Counted from the first letter of the stretch, positions 26,069-35,143 are shown. The stretch: 64,000 nucleotides of DNA from SKZT01 sp964478625 (GCA_964478625.1 CAYZJH010000005.1:1-64000); one strand, 5' to 3'. Notes: a model not told the origin generated them from the sequence alone. A program made the numbers and translations.

Positions 26069-27106
26069 ATGAGTTTAAATAAGAAATACGGATATGGCGT
26101 AAAATTCTTTTTTGTCCTGGCAAGCATGCTTGCTTTTTGTACAGGTACGGCCGGAGGGGAAATATTTAAAATCGGCACTCTGTCTCCTGAAGGGTCCGTC
26201 TGGATGGAAACCATGCGCGAAGGTGCGGATATGGTAGCCAAACAAACCGACAACAGGGTACGGTTTAAATTTTATCCCGGCGGAGTCATGGGAAGCGACC
26301 AGGCGGTATTGAGAAAAATCAGAATCGGCCAGCTTCAGGGCGGAGCGGTCGTTGCAGGAAGTCTCTCTCAGATCTACCCTGATTTAATGATTTATGGATT
26401 GCCGTTTATTTTCAATTCATTCAAAGAAGTCGATTATGTAAGAGAGCGCATGGATCCCATGCTTATCGATGGGCTTGAAAAACATGGCTTTGTAAATTTC
26501 GGAATGGCCGAAGGCGGATTTGTTTATGTGATGTCCAATTCTCCGGTCAGAACCGTCAGGGACTTGTCAAACAAGAAGGTATGGATTCCTGATAATGATT
26601 TTATTTCCCTGGAAACCGTGAGATCCTTCGGGATAACTCCGGTTACATTGTCAATCGGCGAGGTTCGCACCGGTCTTCAAACGGGTTTGATCAATACCAT
26701 CGGTACATCTCCCATCGGAGCGCTGGCCCTTCAGTGGCATACCCAGGTGGGTTATCTGATGGATGTTCCGATGATGTATGTTCATGCAACCATGGTACTG
26801 GATAAAAAAGCTTTTTCCAGAATTTCGCCCCAGGATCAGAAAACGGTACGGGATATCATGGTTAAAACTTTCGAGAAAATTGACCAATACAATCGTCAGG
26901 ACAACATCAGCGCAATCGATGCCTTACATAATCAGGGGATCGAGTTTGTCACTCTTCCTGAAGAAACGATCAATCAATGGAAAGAAGCTGTATCGGAAGT
27001 CCCTGACCGGTTGATTGAAAAAGGTCAGATTTCACGGGATATCTATAAGAAACTGAAAGAACATCTTGCCGATTACAGATCAAAACACGCCAAAGCAGAT
27101 CATTGA
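26069..27106 (+). CDS. TRAP transporter substrate-binding protein, DctP family
   Basis: A 345-residue periplasmic binding protein with a signal peptide of about 30 residues (core FFFVLASMLAFCTGTAGG). DctP landmarks include SPEGSVWMETMREGAD, FYPGGVMGSDQAVLRKIRIG and LSIGEVRTGLQTGLINT. The arginine that binds the ligand carboxylate in typical TRAP proteins, in the K-x-R-V-P segment, is replaced by Trp172 (NKKVWIPDND). This suggests a ligand that is not a simple carboxylate, in agreement with the TatT partner. The ATG at 26069 is chosen over a TTG at 26054; the ribosome site is weak. It overlaps the small permease gene. Confidence 0.9.
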   Translation: MSLNKKYGYGVKFFFVLASMLAFCTGTAGGEIFKIGTLSPEGSVWMETMREGADMVAKQTDNRVRFKFYPGGVMGSDQAVLRKIRIGQLQGGAVVAGSLSQIYPDLMIYGLPFIFNSFKEVDYVRERMDPMLIDGLEKHGFVNFGMAEGGFVYVMSNSPVRTVRDLSNKKVWIPDNDFISLETVRSFGITPVTLSIGEVRTGLQTGLINTIGTSPIGALALQWHTQVGYLMDVPMMYVHATMVLDKKAFSRISPQDQKTVRDIMVKTFEKIDQYNRQDNISAIDALHNQGIEFVTLPEETINQWKEAVSEVPDRLIEKGQISRDIYKKLKEHLADYRSKHAKADH

Positions 27107-27611
27107 CAGCTCATCTTTTCCAATAGCCCATAAGATTCAGTTATGGCTCTATCGAATCGAGGACGGCTTATTGGTGGGGCTGTTGCTTCTGATGATCCTG
27201 TTGGCTGTTACCCAAATCATTTTAAGAAACTTTTTGAGCGGTGGTCTTGTTTGGGCCGACATACTAGTGCGCATTCTGGTACTTTGGGTGGGGCTCATCG
27301 GGGCCATGGTGGCCGCCAGAAAAGGAGACCATATCAAAATTGATCTGATCTCCAAATACATTAAATCCAAATCGGCCTGGATCGTTTCGGCCATAACGGA
27401 TTTTTTCACCTCGATTGTATGTCTCATTGTCCTGTTTTTCAGTATCAAACTGATCCGTTTCGAGTATATCGACGGAATTGTTGCCTTTGGCCAGGTGCCT
27501 GTCTGGTTTTGTCAAGCCATTATCCCTTTTTCTTTTTTGGTGATGTCCCTGAGATATTTTTCAAGAACCGTTTTAAATCTGAAGGCATTTTTTGACCAAA
27601 AGACGCCATGA
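27066..27611 (+). CDS. TRAP transporter small permease, DctQ family
   Basis: A 181-residue membrane protein with four helices (about 30-50, 62-80, 103-125 and 142-162), as usual for DctQ. The VTQIILRNFLSGGLVWADIL and AARKGDHIKIDLI segments are family landmarks. The reading begins inside the end of dctP in another frame; the TTG at 27066 is only a best guess, as no ATG lies before the first helix. It overlaps dctM by 4 bases. It pairs with the large subunit for sodium- or proton-driven uptake. Confidence 0.85.
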   Translation: MPITDQNTPKQIIDSSSFPIAHKIQLWLYRIEDGLLVGLLLLMILLAVTQIILRNFLSGGLVWADILVRILVLWVGLIGAMVAARKGDHIKIDLISKYIKSKSAWIVSAITDFFTSIVCLIVLFFSIKLIRFEYIDGIVAFGQVPVWFCQAIIPFSFLVMSLRYFSRTVLNLKAFFDQKTP

Positions 27612-28888
27612 GTTTTCTGATTTCATTCATATTGGTTTTATTGGCTTTTTTGGGAGCACCTCTCTTTGCCATTATTCTGGCCGTGGCCATGATCGGTTTT
27701 TACATCCAGGGGGTCGACCTTTCGGTAATTCCCATTGAAATTTACCGAATATCCGATACACCGGTTTTGCTGGCCCTGCCGCTTTTTACCTTCGCAGGCT
27801 ACATCCTTGCAGAAAGCCGGACCTCCGAGCGGGTGGTACGTCTATCCAGGGCTTTTCTGGGATGGATGCCTGGCGGGCTTGCTATTGTGTCTTTTATGGC
27901 ATGTGCGCTTTTTACCGCATTTACAGGAGCTTCGGGAATCACCATTGTCGCATTGGGTGCATTATTGTATCCGGCGCTTCTTCAGGATGGATATTCTGAA
28001 AACTTCAGTATGGGACTTGTCACTACCTCCGGAAGTCTCGGACTGCTCTTTGCACCCTCCCTGCCCCTGATCCTTTATGGAATTATCGCCCAGCAGATGA
28101 CGGCAGGAGCGGAAGTTTCCGTGGAAAAATTGTTTCTGGCGGGGTTGCTTCCGGGACTTCTGATGCTGTTGACCTTATCCCTCTGGAGCCTTTGGATCAA
28201 TCGCGCTATGCCCATCCAAAACAAACGGTTTGATTTTAAAGAGGCTGTCCTGGCAGCAAAAGAAGCCAGATGGGAATTACCTCTTCCGGTATTTGTGCTC
28301 GGCGGTGTTTACGGAGGGTTTTTTGCTATTTCTGAAGCAGCGGCCGTTACCGCTCTTTACGTGCTTGTTGTTGAGGTATTCATTTATCGCGAAATCAGCC
28401 TGAGAAAACTCCCTGAAATCATGCGCGAATCCATGGTCATGGTGGGAGGAATTCTATTGATTTTAGGGGTTTCCATGGCATCGACCAATTTTTTAATCGA
28501 TGCGGAAATTCCTACCCGTCTCTTTACGTTCATTCAAGCCCATGTGACTGAAAAATTAACCTTTTTAATCCTTTTAAATATTTTATTGTTGATTCTGGGA
28601 GCTATTCTGGATATTTTTTCAGCCCTGGTGATTATGGTTCCCTTGATTCTTCCGGTTGCGGTAAGTTATGACATCAATCCGATCCACCTGGGGATTATTT
28701 TTCTGGCCAATATGCAGATCGGTTATTTTACACCGCCGGTCGGTATGAACCTGTTTATTGCCTCCTATCGTTTCAAAAAATCCATCATGTCCTTGTACCG
28801 GTCCACCATTCCTTTCATGCTGTTGTTATTGATAGTCGTGCTGATCATTACCTACTGGCCTGCCCTCAGCATGCTTTTGATCAATTAG
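27608..28888 (+). CDS. TRAP transporter large permease, DctM family
   Basis: A 426-residue protein with about 11-12 membrane helices. AALALPLFTFAGYILAES-like sequence (seen as LLALPLFTFAGYILAE) and GMNLFIASYRFKKSI are DctM signatures, and the GASGITIVALGALLYPAL segment matches the conserved scaffold. It is the ion-coupled transport channel of the TRAP system. The ATG overlaps the dctQ stop. No terminator hairpin is obvious after the stop. Confidence 0.93.
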   Translation: MSFLISFILVLLAFLGAPLFAIILAVAMIGFYIQGVDLSVIPIEIYRISDTPVLLALPLFTFAGYILAESRTSERVVRLSRAFLGWMPGGLAIVSFMACALFTAFTGASGITIVALGALLYPALLQDGYSENFSMGLVTTSGSLGLLFAPSLPLILYGIIAQQMTAGAEVSVEKLFLAGLLPGLLMLLTLSLWSLWINRAMPIQNKRFDFKEAVLAAKEARWELPLPVFVLGGVYGGFFAISEAAAVTALYVLVVEVFIYREISLRKLPEIMRESMVMVGGILLILGVSMASTNFLIDAEIPTRLFTFIQAHVTEKLTFLILLNILLLILGAILDIFSALVIMVPLILPVAVSYDINPIHLGIIFLANMQIGYFTPPVGMNLFIASYRFKKSIMSLYRSTIPFMLLLLIVVLIITYWPALSMLLIN

Positions 28889-29216
28889 GGCAATCTTTTT
28901 CATTTCCCTCCGCCCTCATCCGGGACAAGAGTCTTTTTTCAGGCCTAATATGATCTCGAAAAATGAAAAATAAGACCTACTTTATCCTATAATTCGACAG
29001 TGCAAAGTTCTCCGTCATGACAGACTTGATTTGGCATCCAGAAAAACCAACTTCTTGAATCCATCTGGATGCCGGTTCCCGGTTCAAGCCGGGGACAGGC
29101 TTCGCCGGAAAGGCAAACCAAAAAGGTAGATAATAATTGATTCCAATCAGTTACGAGAACTTAAGACTGTCAAGCTTATAATTGAAAAAACGGATATCGC
29201 AAGAATCGAATCTCAG
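28889..29216. other. Gap between the TRAP operon and the histidine kinase
   Basis: About 330 bases; 29003-29115 is a repeat of family 2. No strong promoter for the kinase gene was found. Confidence 0.4.
29003..29115. repeat. Dispersed repeat, family 2, copy C
   Basis: Begins CAAAGTTCTCCGTCATGACA and carries CATCCAGAAAAACCAACTTC, as in copy B. Its right end (CCCGGTTCAAGCCGGGGACA, GGCTTCGCCGG) matches the fragment at 280-346 instead of copy B, so the family is modular. Confidence 0.55.
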
Positions 29217-30686
29217 ATGAAAAAAAACCGAACCATTATGGAAATGACGATTTTTCAACGTCTTACGGCAGGCTACCTGGCAATCATGTTCATGGTGATT
29301 TCCTTCGGAGGATACGTAACATTTCAACTGAATCGGCTTTCCGAGATCACTCACCTTGCAGCCGGTCCTTACAGTGATGCCGTCCAAACGGCGGAATCCT
29401 TGTCTACCAGACTTTCCACAATAGTGGCTCTGGAAAAAAAATACTGGATCTCCAAGGACAATGATTTCCTCATACTCTATCTCAAACGTCAGCATGAATT
29501 CATAAAGGCATTAGATTCTATGATTCCGTTGGTTTCCGAAGATGAAACAAAGATGATGATTCAGGAAGCAGTCAAGCTGAGCCAATTATATTTACAAAGG
29601 GTGGAAACGTTGACATCCCAGGTCAATGATTCCCTGCCGTTCAAAACTTATGAGTCTGAAAGAGATGAATTGATCCGCCAACTTTTCAAATCTTTAAAAC
29701 AGATTATATGGGCCGGCGACAAGGCAAGGGATCAAAAAATCCGAAAATCCGAACTCATAAGCACTAAAGTACTCAAAATGACAATCGGTTTTGCTACGGC
29801 TTGGATTTTAGTGGCTCTTGCAGTATCCTTTTTGACCACAAGACGCATTGTTCACCCCTTGGTAGTGCTCCAAAAAAAAACGCGAGAAATCTCTGCCGGC
29901 CGTTTTGTGATAATCAAGGACTTGCAGGCCCCGATGGAAATTCGTCAACTGGCCGAAGATTTCAATGCCATGAGTGATAGACTCAGCGAACTTGACTCGA
30001 TGAAAGAAGATTTTATCAGTCATATGTCCCATGCTTTGAGGACGCCACTTACCGCCATACGGGAAGCTTCTGAAATGCTCATCAAAGGCACTTTCGATAA
30101 AGATCCGGAAAGCAGACGGCAACTGATTACCATCATTCGGGATGAGTGTAAAAGTTTGATTTTATCGGTTAACCGGATTCTTGATTTGTCACGGATGGAA
30201 GCTGGAATGATGGATTACCAATTTGCAAAAGTTGACCTGAACGATCTGATCCGGTCCACAATTGTAAAGCTCAGTCCCATTGCACAGGCAAAAAATATCC
30301 GGTTGGAATTCGAGTCCCAAAGCGATTTGCCGCCGGTTCTGGGGGATAATGAGCAACTAAAACAACTGATTGAAAACCTGATCGGCAACGCCTTGAAGTT
30401 TACGGATTCCAAAGGAAGGATCACCCTGAAAATAGATCCCCCGAAACCGGGAGAGGCCAGAATCCAGGTGGCTGTTACAGATACCGGATGCGGCATTGAA
30501 CCGGAGCACCTTGAAAGCATTTTCGAAAAATTTCGAAGAATTGAAAAAGGGAAAAATACAACCAGGGGTACCGGCCTGGGGTTGGCAATCGCCAAACACA
30601 TCGTAACAGCCCACGGAGGAAACATATGGGTAGAAAGCCAAAAAGGCAAAGGCAGCACATTTTACTTTTCTCTGCCTCATGCTTAA
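29217..30686 (+). CDS. Sensor histidine kinase, GlrK/QseE type
   Basis: A 489-residue membrane kinase. TM1 is at about 17-38, a helical periplasmic sensor domain follows (about 40-185), TM2 is at about 188-206, then HAMP (207-260). HisKA contains the phospho-acceptor His272 in SHALRTPLTAIRE, and the ATPase domain has an N box LIENLIGNALKFT and G boxes DTGCGIEPEHL and GTGLGLAIAK. The order kinase, lipoprotein, sigma-54 activator matches glrK-qseG-glrR of enterobacteria, which responds to envelope stress there. The 3' end overlaps the lipoprotein gene by 61 bases. The signal here is unknown. Confidence 0.9.
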   Translation: MKKNRTIMEMTIFQRLTAGYLAIMFMVISFGGYVTFQLNRLSEITHLAAGPYSDAVQTAESLSTRLSTIVALEKKYWISKDNDFLILYLKRQHEFIKALDSMIPLVSEDETKMMIQEAVKLSQLYLQRVETLTSQVNDSLPFKTYESERDELIRQLFKSLKQIIWAGDKARDQKIRKSELISTKVLKMTIGFATAWILVALAVSFLTTRRIVHPLVVLQKKTREISAGRFVIIKDLQAPMEIRQLAEDFNAMSDRLSELDSMKEDFISHMSHALRTPLTAIREASEMLIKGTFDKDPESRRQLITIIRDECKSLILSVNRILDLSRMEAGMMDYQFAKVDLNDLIRSTIVKLSPIAQAKNIRLEFESQSDLPPVLGDNEQLKQLIENLIGNALKFTDSKGRITLKIDPPKPGEARIQVAVTDTGCGIEPEHLESIFEKFRRIEKGKNTTRGTGLGLAIAKHIVTAHGGNIWVESQKGKGSTFYFSLPHA

Positions 30687-31246
30687 TTTTACTGATTATG
30701 ATGGGAGGGTGCAAGGCAATGCTGGAAGGACTTGTTGTTTCCAAAAAGGCAGATCCATCAATCGAATCACCGCCTCCGATCTTTATCGGGAACATGAAAA
30801 ATGGACAAATTGCGGAATTGGAATCCTTGGAATCACAACTTCTGGACCAAGCGGAATTTTTTCTGCAAAAAAAAGACTACACAAACTCACTAAATTCCGT
30901 CAAGAAGTCAATTACATGCTGTGGAGGGCATTTCTCCGATCGAACTCTGCATATCCTTGCGACGGTTCTGGAATACCCTGAAAACCTGATCAGCCATCGC
31001 AATGATTCGATTACTTGTTTTAAATGGCTGGAAGCGTCATTTCCTGACTCAGTGTATGGCCCGGCTTCCAGGTGCTGGGTGGCTGTAGTGAATGAATTTT
31101 GGATTTACGAAGCCGAAATTCTGAAAATGAGGACTACTATCCAATCCCAACTGAAAAAGATCCAGTTTCTGGAGAGCCAGATTGAGCAGCTAAAAGCTGT
31201 TGATCTTGAACTTGAAACCCTAAACCCTGATGATGAAGCCCCATGA
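30626..31246 (+). CDS. QseG-like lipoprotein between kinase and regulator
   Basis: A 206-residue protein with a basic N-terminus, a hydrophobic stretch and a lipobox-like MGGC (Cys about 29), predicted to be a lipoprotein. The mature part is mostly helical and ends in a coiled coil (about 160-198, LKKIQFLESQIEQLKAVDLE). Sequence resemblance to QseG is weak to my eye; the assignment rests on position between a GlrK-type kinase and a GlrR-type regulator, helical content and lipidation. In E. coli QseG affects kinase activity. It overlaps the kinase by 61 bases and the regulator by 4, so all three are translated together. Confidence 0.7.
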   Translation: MGRKPKRQRQHILLFSASCLILLIMMGGCKAMLEGLVVSKKADPSIESPPPIFIGNMKNGQIAELESLESQLLDQAEFFLQKKDYTNSLNSVKKSITCCGGHFSDRTLHILATVLEYPENLISHRNDSITCFKWLEASFPDSVYGPASRCWVAVVNEFWIYEAEILKMRTTIQSQLKKIQFLESQIEQLKAVDLELETLNPDDEAP

Positions 31247-32622
31247 ACACTGCAAAAAATCAGCAAGACTCTTTCACCATATTAACGGTTGATGACGACC
31301 CCAGTATTCTGAAAGTGTTGGGGATGCGGATCGGGTCCCATGGCTATCGCGTTTTATCAGCCCCTGACGGACGGAAAGCTTTGGAGCTTGCCGAAAAAAC
31401 AGTTATCGACCTTGCGGTTATTGATTATAAACTTAATGGTGAGGATGGTATTTCTTTAATGGAAAAACTGCGAGAAATTCAGCCGGAAATGCCTGTGATC
31501 ATCCTTACAGCCTATGGCACCATCAGAAAAGCGGTGGATGCTTTGCATCACGGTGCTTGCAATTATCTGACCAAGCCCTTTGATGGTGAAGAACTGATCC
31601 AACAAATTGAAACCTGCCTGGAAAAGACCGCGCCCTTTCGCTCAACTTATCCTTCAGACCTTCAACCGGAACAACAAGGAGCTTGTGCCCGGATTATCGC
31701 CCGAAGCAAGGCAATGAAAACCGTGCTGGCAAAAGTGGGTCAGGTTGCCGTTACCGATTCCAGCGTCTATATAGAAGGGGAAAGCGGAACCGGCAAGGAG
31801 CTTATCGCCCGGTGCCTTCATGCGGCCGGAACAAGAAAAGCGGGTCCATTTATTGCCATCAATTGTGCAGCAATCCCTGAGAATTTGTTGGAAAGTGAAC
31901 TGTTGGGATATGAAAAGGGAGCATTTACAAGTGCAGATCGCAGTCGGGAAGGATTATTCGCTCGAGCCCATGGCGGGAGTTTTTTCTTTGATGAAATATC
32001 GGAATTGCCTTTGTCCATGCAGGCCAAACTTCTTCGAATACTTGAAGAAAAGGAATTTTATCCATTAGGGAGCAACCGCAAGGTTATAGTCGATGTCAGA
32101 ATCATTGCAGCATCCAACTGCAATCTGAAAAAGCGGGTCGCTGATGGTCTCTTTCGCGAAGATCTTTTCTATCGCATCCACGTGATTCCTATCCTGATTC
32201 CTCCACTTCGAGAACGCAAAGAAGATATTTTGCCCCTGGCAAGACATTTTCTTGCTGAATTCAGCAAAGACACCGGAAAAAACGTTAATGACATCTCCCC
32301 ATCGGCTGTAAGAAAATTGATGGAATCCAGATGGCCCGGAAATGTGCGGGAACTGGAAAATGCAATGGAATATGCCGTGGCCATGGCAACCGGTGAAGTG
32401 GTCACCCCCGAACTGATCTCCGGGTCGCCATCCGGAAAGGGTAATCCTCCTCCACTGCGGGATGCCAAAGAAAACTTTGAAAAAGATTACCTTGTAAAGC
32501 TTCTGGAAATCAATCGCGGAAATGTGAGCCATGCGGCAAAAGTAGCAGGTAAATACCGTGCCGATTTCTATGTTCTGCTTCGCAAACATGGACTGGATCC
32601 AATGGACTTCAGGGAAAATTAA
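31243..32622 (+). CDS. Sigma-54-dependent response regulator, GlrR/QseF type
   Basis: A 459-residue activator. The receiver domain (about 11-125) has the acidic pocket VDDD, phospho-acceptor Asp61 (AVIDYKLN) and Lys111 (LTKPFD). The AAA+ domain has Walker A GESGTGKEL (179-187), Walker B SFFFDE (246-251) and the sigma-54 contact loop GAFTSA (226-231) in place of the usual GAFTGA. The C-terminal HTH (LLEINRGNVSHAAKVAGKYRADFYVLLRKHGLD in parts, about 420-452) closely resembles E. coli GlrR. It should activate sigma-54 promoters on phosphorylation by the adjacent kinase. Targets are not visible here; no clear -24/-12 site was found in the window. Confidence 0.92.
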   Translation: MNTAKNQQDSFTILTVDDDPSILKVLGMRIGSHGYRVLSAPDGRKALELAEKTVIDLAVIDYKLNGEDGISLMEKLREIQPEMPVIILTAYGTIRKAVDALHHGACNYLTKPFDGEELIQQIETCLEKTAPFRSTYPSDLQPEQQGACARIIARSKAMKTVLAKVGQVAVTDSSVYIEGESGTGKELIARCLHAAGTRKAGPFIAINCAAIPENLLESELLGYEKGAFTSADRSREGLFARAHGGSFFFDEISELPLSMQAKLLRILEEKEFYPLGSNRKVIVDVRIIAASNCNLKKRVADGLFREDLFYRIHVIPILIPPLRERKEDILPLARHFLAEFSKDTGKNVNDISPSAVRKLMESRWPGNVRELENAMEYAVAMATGEVVTPELISGSPSGKGNPPPLRDAKENFEKDYLVKLLEINRGNVSHAAKVAGKYRADFYVLLRKHGLDPMDFREN

Positions 32623-32655
32623 TGGTATCATCCAGTCGATTCAAACAGATGATAA

Positions 32656-33753
32656 ATGTGTGAAAGAATGTTAAATTTAAAAATGGTTGGATCCCTGCTA
32701 ATTGCCATCATCACCAGTTTGTTTATAATCAATTCCACTGCAGGAGCTCAGTCAGGCGAACACAAGAATTACCCCCGTTTGGTGCAATTACTTCATCCTT
32801 CCCCATCTCCGGCGGAATTTATTGCATTTACCGATTATGAAAAAAAATACGAAAAAACGGTTCACCAATTAAGCCTTGAATATTTCAATGCCAATCCGGA
32901 TCTGATTCAACGGATCCGTACCGACCTGGGAGGCCGGGAAGTTCATTGGCGTTTGGAAGAGCTTTCCCATCGACTTGTATATTCGCCGGAAATCCGAGAG
33001 GAACTGATCGGGTTATTTATCCAATACTGCCGGGAGGTCATCGACGATATGTTGACCCGCACCGGATTGGCTAATCCTTACTGCTCCATATCAACTGAAA
33101 TCGAAAACAATGCGAATAGTTCCAGGAGCGAAGGGATTAAGGCGTTTATCGTCCATGATCTTGCGCGTGACTATCTGGTCAAATACCAATTTCTCGGAGA
33201 CACTCAAAAAAGAATTGCAATAGATCTTGCAGGCCGGATTAAGGTTAATGAAGTCGGCTCTTATTCCAGCTATCTGCAATATTCCGAAAAAACTGAAAAG
33301 TGGGAGTTTGTTCGGAACCGGTATACTTTCTGGAAAAGCGCTTCCGTCAATCCTTATACTGTCCTGATGACTCCGTTGGAGGAAACCATGCATATTTCTC
33401 TGAGGGAGTACACTGAAAAAGCGATCATTAAAACGCTCTCGAGCCAAAACCGGATATTGTCCATGGATGAAATTCAATCAATAGCGAATCACTGGCTCGC
33501 AGTGGAAGAGGCCATTGTAGGCGGTCTGGTACACAAGCTCATTCCCGATGTGGTGATCAAGCGAATTCCGGATCTTCCAAGGGAGTGGATTTATGCCGAC
33601 CTAGAAACCAAGGCCGCATTTGCAAAATATCATCTCCTTCCCATTGGTATTGAGGTCGTGGAAAATTACGGCATTAAAGAAAGTATCCATTTATATATGG
33701 ATGACCCTTTCGCATTCCGCGCCATGCTGAACGTGCCTGCTGATACATTTTAG
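32656..33753 (+). CDS. Secreted hypothetical protein
   Basis: A 365-residue protein I do not recognise. A signal peptide (MVGSLLIAIITSLFIINSTAGA, read as core VGSLLIAIITSLFIINSTA) predicts export. The mature part is mainly helical with many charged residues and conserved-looking stretches such as PLEETMHISLREYTEKA and HWLAVEEAIVGGLVHKLIP; two EE...H patterns there recall metal ligands, but the spacing does not match the HExxH family. Start uncertain: ATG at 32656 or 32668, both with weak ribosome sites. It follows the two-component genes by 33 bases on the same strand and might be co-transcribed. Confidence 0.6.
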   Translation: MCERMLNLKMVGSLLIAIITSLFIINSTAGAQSGEHKNYPRLVQLLHPSPSPAEFIAFTDYEKKYEKTVHQLSLEYFNANPDLIQRIRTDLGGREVHWRLEELSHRLVYSPEIREELIGLFIQYCREVIDDMLTRTGLANPYCSISTEIENNANSSRSEGIKAFIVHDLARDYLVKYQFLGDTQKRIAIDLAGRIKVNEVGSYSSYLQYSEKTEKWEFVRNRYTFWKSASVNPYTVLMTPLEETMHISLREYTEKAIIKTLSSQNRILSMDEIQSIANHWLAVEEAIVGGLVHKLIPDVVIKRIPDLPREWIYADLETKAAFAKYHLLPIGIEVVENYGIKESIHLYMDDPFAFRAMLNVPADTF

Positions 33754-34174
33754 GCCATCGACTACATAAAACAGCCAAATTCATTTCCATCCCGCCCCGA
33801 GGTTCAATCCGACCCGGAAGGCGGCAAAATCAGGTGCAGGAAAATCCCTTCATGGAATAACCGCGAGAATAAAAGCATTCGGCCTTTGCATGGGGTCTTT
33901 CGCCCGAATTTGAAGGATTTCACCTTCACTTTGACACAATATACTACCTGCTACATCGTAGCTCATCCCATTGGATTTATTACAGATATCGCCACATAAC
34001 CCGGTGTGGCATGCTTGTTGCTTTTAAAGGGTGCACAAGGGCAATTTTGAGGCCCGTAACGACATGCCTCATTTCCTTGAAAAACAATATTCTTGGGATG
34101 GGTCATAGAACCATTTACGACAAATTGCCCCCTCAATACTCATCAGGGGTAAATTCAACATAAAGGAGTTACTT
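33754..34174. other. Gap before the small secreted protein cluster
   Basis: About 420 bases. A CCCC...GGGG pairing near 34130-34149 is weak. No gene, repeat family member or clear promoter was seen. Confidence 0.35.
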
Positions 34175-34537
34175 ATGAAAACCATGGATAAAAACTTGTG
34201 GCAAATATTGGCAATCGCTTTGGTGGCAACATTTGCCCTCTTCAGTACGGTAAATGCCGGATGGTTCGGATCGGACAAGGATAAAGTCACCCTGGCGGGT
34301 TCGGTCAATGAATTCGGTCAATTCCTGGATAATGAGGGCGAGACTTTTGAACTGTCTGACAATGAGGAAAGTCTTGAAGTCAAAGCCTTGACCGGACGAC
34401 AAGTCGAAATCAAAGGAACCGTTATGGAAGAAGAAGGCCGTAAAACCCTCGAAGTAAAGGAATACAAGATCCTTGAAGAAGAGGGTTATCAGGCTCCCAT
34501 GCACCAGGAACGACATGAGGAACGAAAAGACTACTAG
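34175..34537 (+). CDS. Small secreted OB-fold-like protein
   Basis: A 120-residue protein with a signal peptide of about 28 residues (IALVATFALFSTVNA then GWFG). The mature core, VTLAGSVNEFGQFLDNEGETFEL followed by LTGRQVEIKGTVMEEEGRKTLEVKEY in alternating strands, looks like a small beta-barrel of the OB type found in several periplasmic proteins. The C-terminus is His/Glu-rich. AAGGAG lies 7 bases before the ATG. It is the first of three short exported proteins in a row. Function unknown; envelope stress binding protein is a guess. Confidence 0.6.
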   Translation: MKTMDKNLWQILAIALVATFALFSTVNAGWFGSDKDKVTLAGSVNEFGQFLDNEGETFELSDNEESLEVKALTGRQVEIKGTVMEEEGRKTLEVKEYKILEEEGYQAPMHQERHEERKDY

Positions 34538-34720
34538 TCAAAATGTTTTTTAACGTAAGTGACATAATGTACTAATCACCTAAGCAGGGGGGACATGAAT
34601 GTGTCTCCCCTATTTCTCAGCAAACTTGCAATCTGTTTAAAAAATAAGCTTTTTAGCCATTTCTTTATCAGTTTTATATGTGATTCACGTTTCGCTTCAC
34701 AAAACAAAGGAGATGATATT

Positions 34721-35032
34721 ATGAAAACATGGAAATCTCTAATCGCTATAATGGCGGCTTTCGCCTTTTTGATAGGGCTTGCAGCCTGTCAGACGCCGGC
34801 GGGAAGAACTGCCGGAGAAGTGGTGGACGATTCCACCATCACTACAAAAGCCAAAACCCAGCTTCTTGCCGATGATGACCTCAGCGGTTTCTCAATATCG
34901 GTGAAAACATTCGAAGGCGAAGTCACCCTGACCGGTGCCGTTGAAAATCATTACCAAAAAGCACGGGCCGAGGAAATCGTTCAATCGGTATACGGGGTTC
35001 GATCGGTGAATAATCATTTAAGAATCAGATAA
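34721..35032 (+). CDS. BON-domain lipoprotein
   Basis: A 103-residue lipoprotein: signal ending GLAA before Cys22, then a single BON domain (about 35-103) with TITTKAKTQLLADDDL, GEVTLTGAVENHYQKARA and GVRSVNNHLRIR typical of OsmY-like proteins. BON domains bind phospholipids and help envelope integrity under osmotic or other stress. The ATG at 34721 follows AAAGGAGATGATATT; a longer reading to 34595 is rejected. Neighbours are also small exported proteins. Confidence 0.85.
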   Translation: MKTWKSLIAIMAAFAFLIGLAACQTPAGRTAGEVVDDSTITTKAKTQLLADDDLSGFSISVKTFEGEVTLTGAVENHYQKARAEEIVQSVYGVRSVNNHLRIR

Positions 35033-35143
35033 TGATCTGAATTTTCCAGGGATCTGCCCGGCAAAAGTTTTGATGGTCATTGCGGCGAATCCAAAATCTG
35101 ATGAGTTGCCGCAATGACTGGAAGATGAAAGGAGGCGGTTAAA

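Noticed and set aside
33390..33545. Metalloprotease motif in the secreted 365-residue protein
   Set aside because: EETMH and EEAIVGGLVH resemble metal-binding patterns but do not match HExxH or other named protease motifs.
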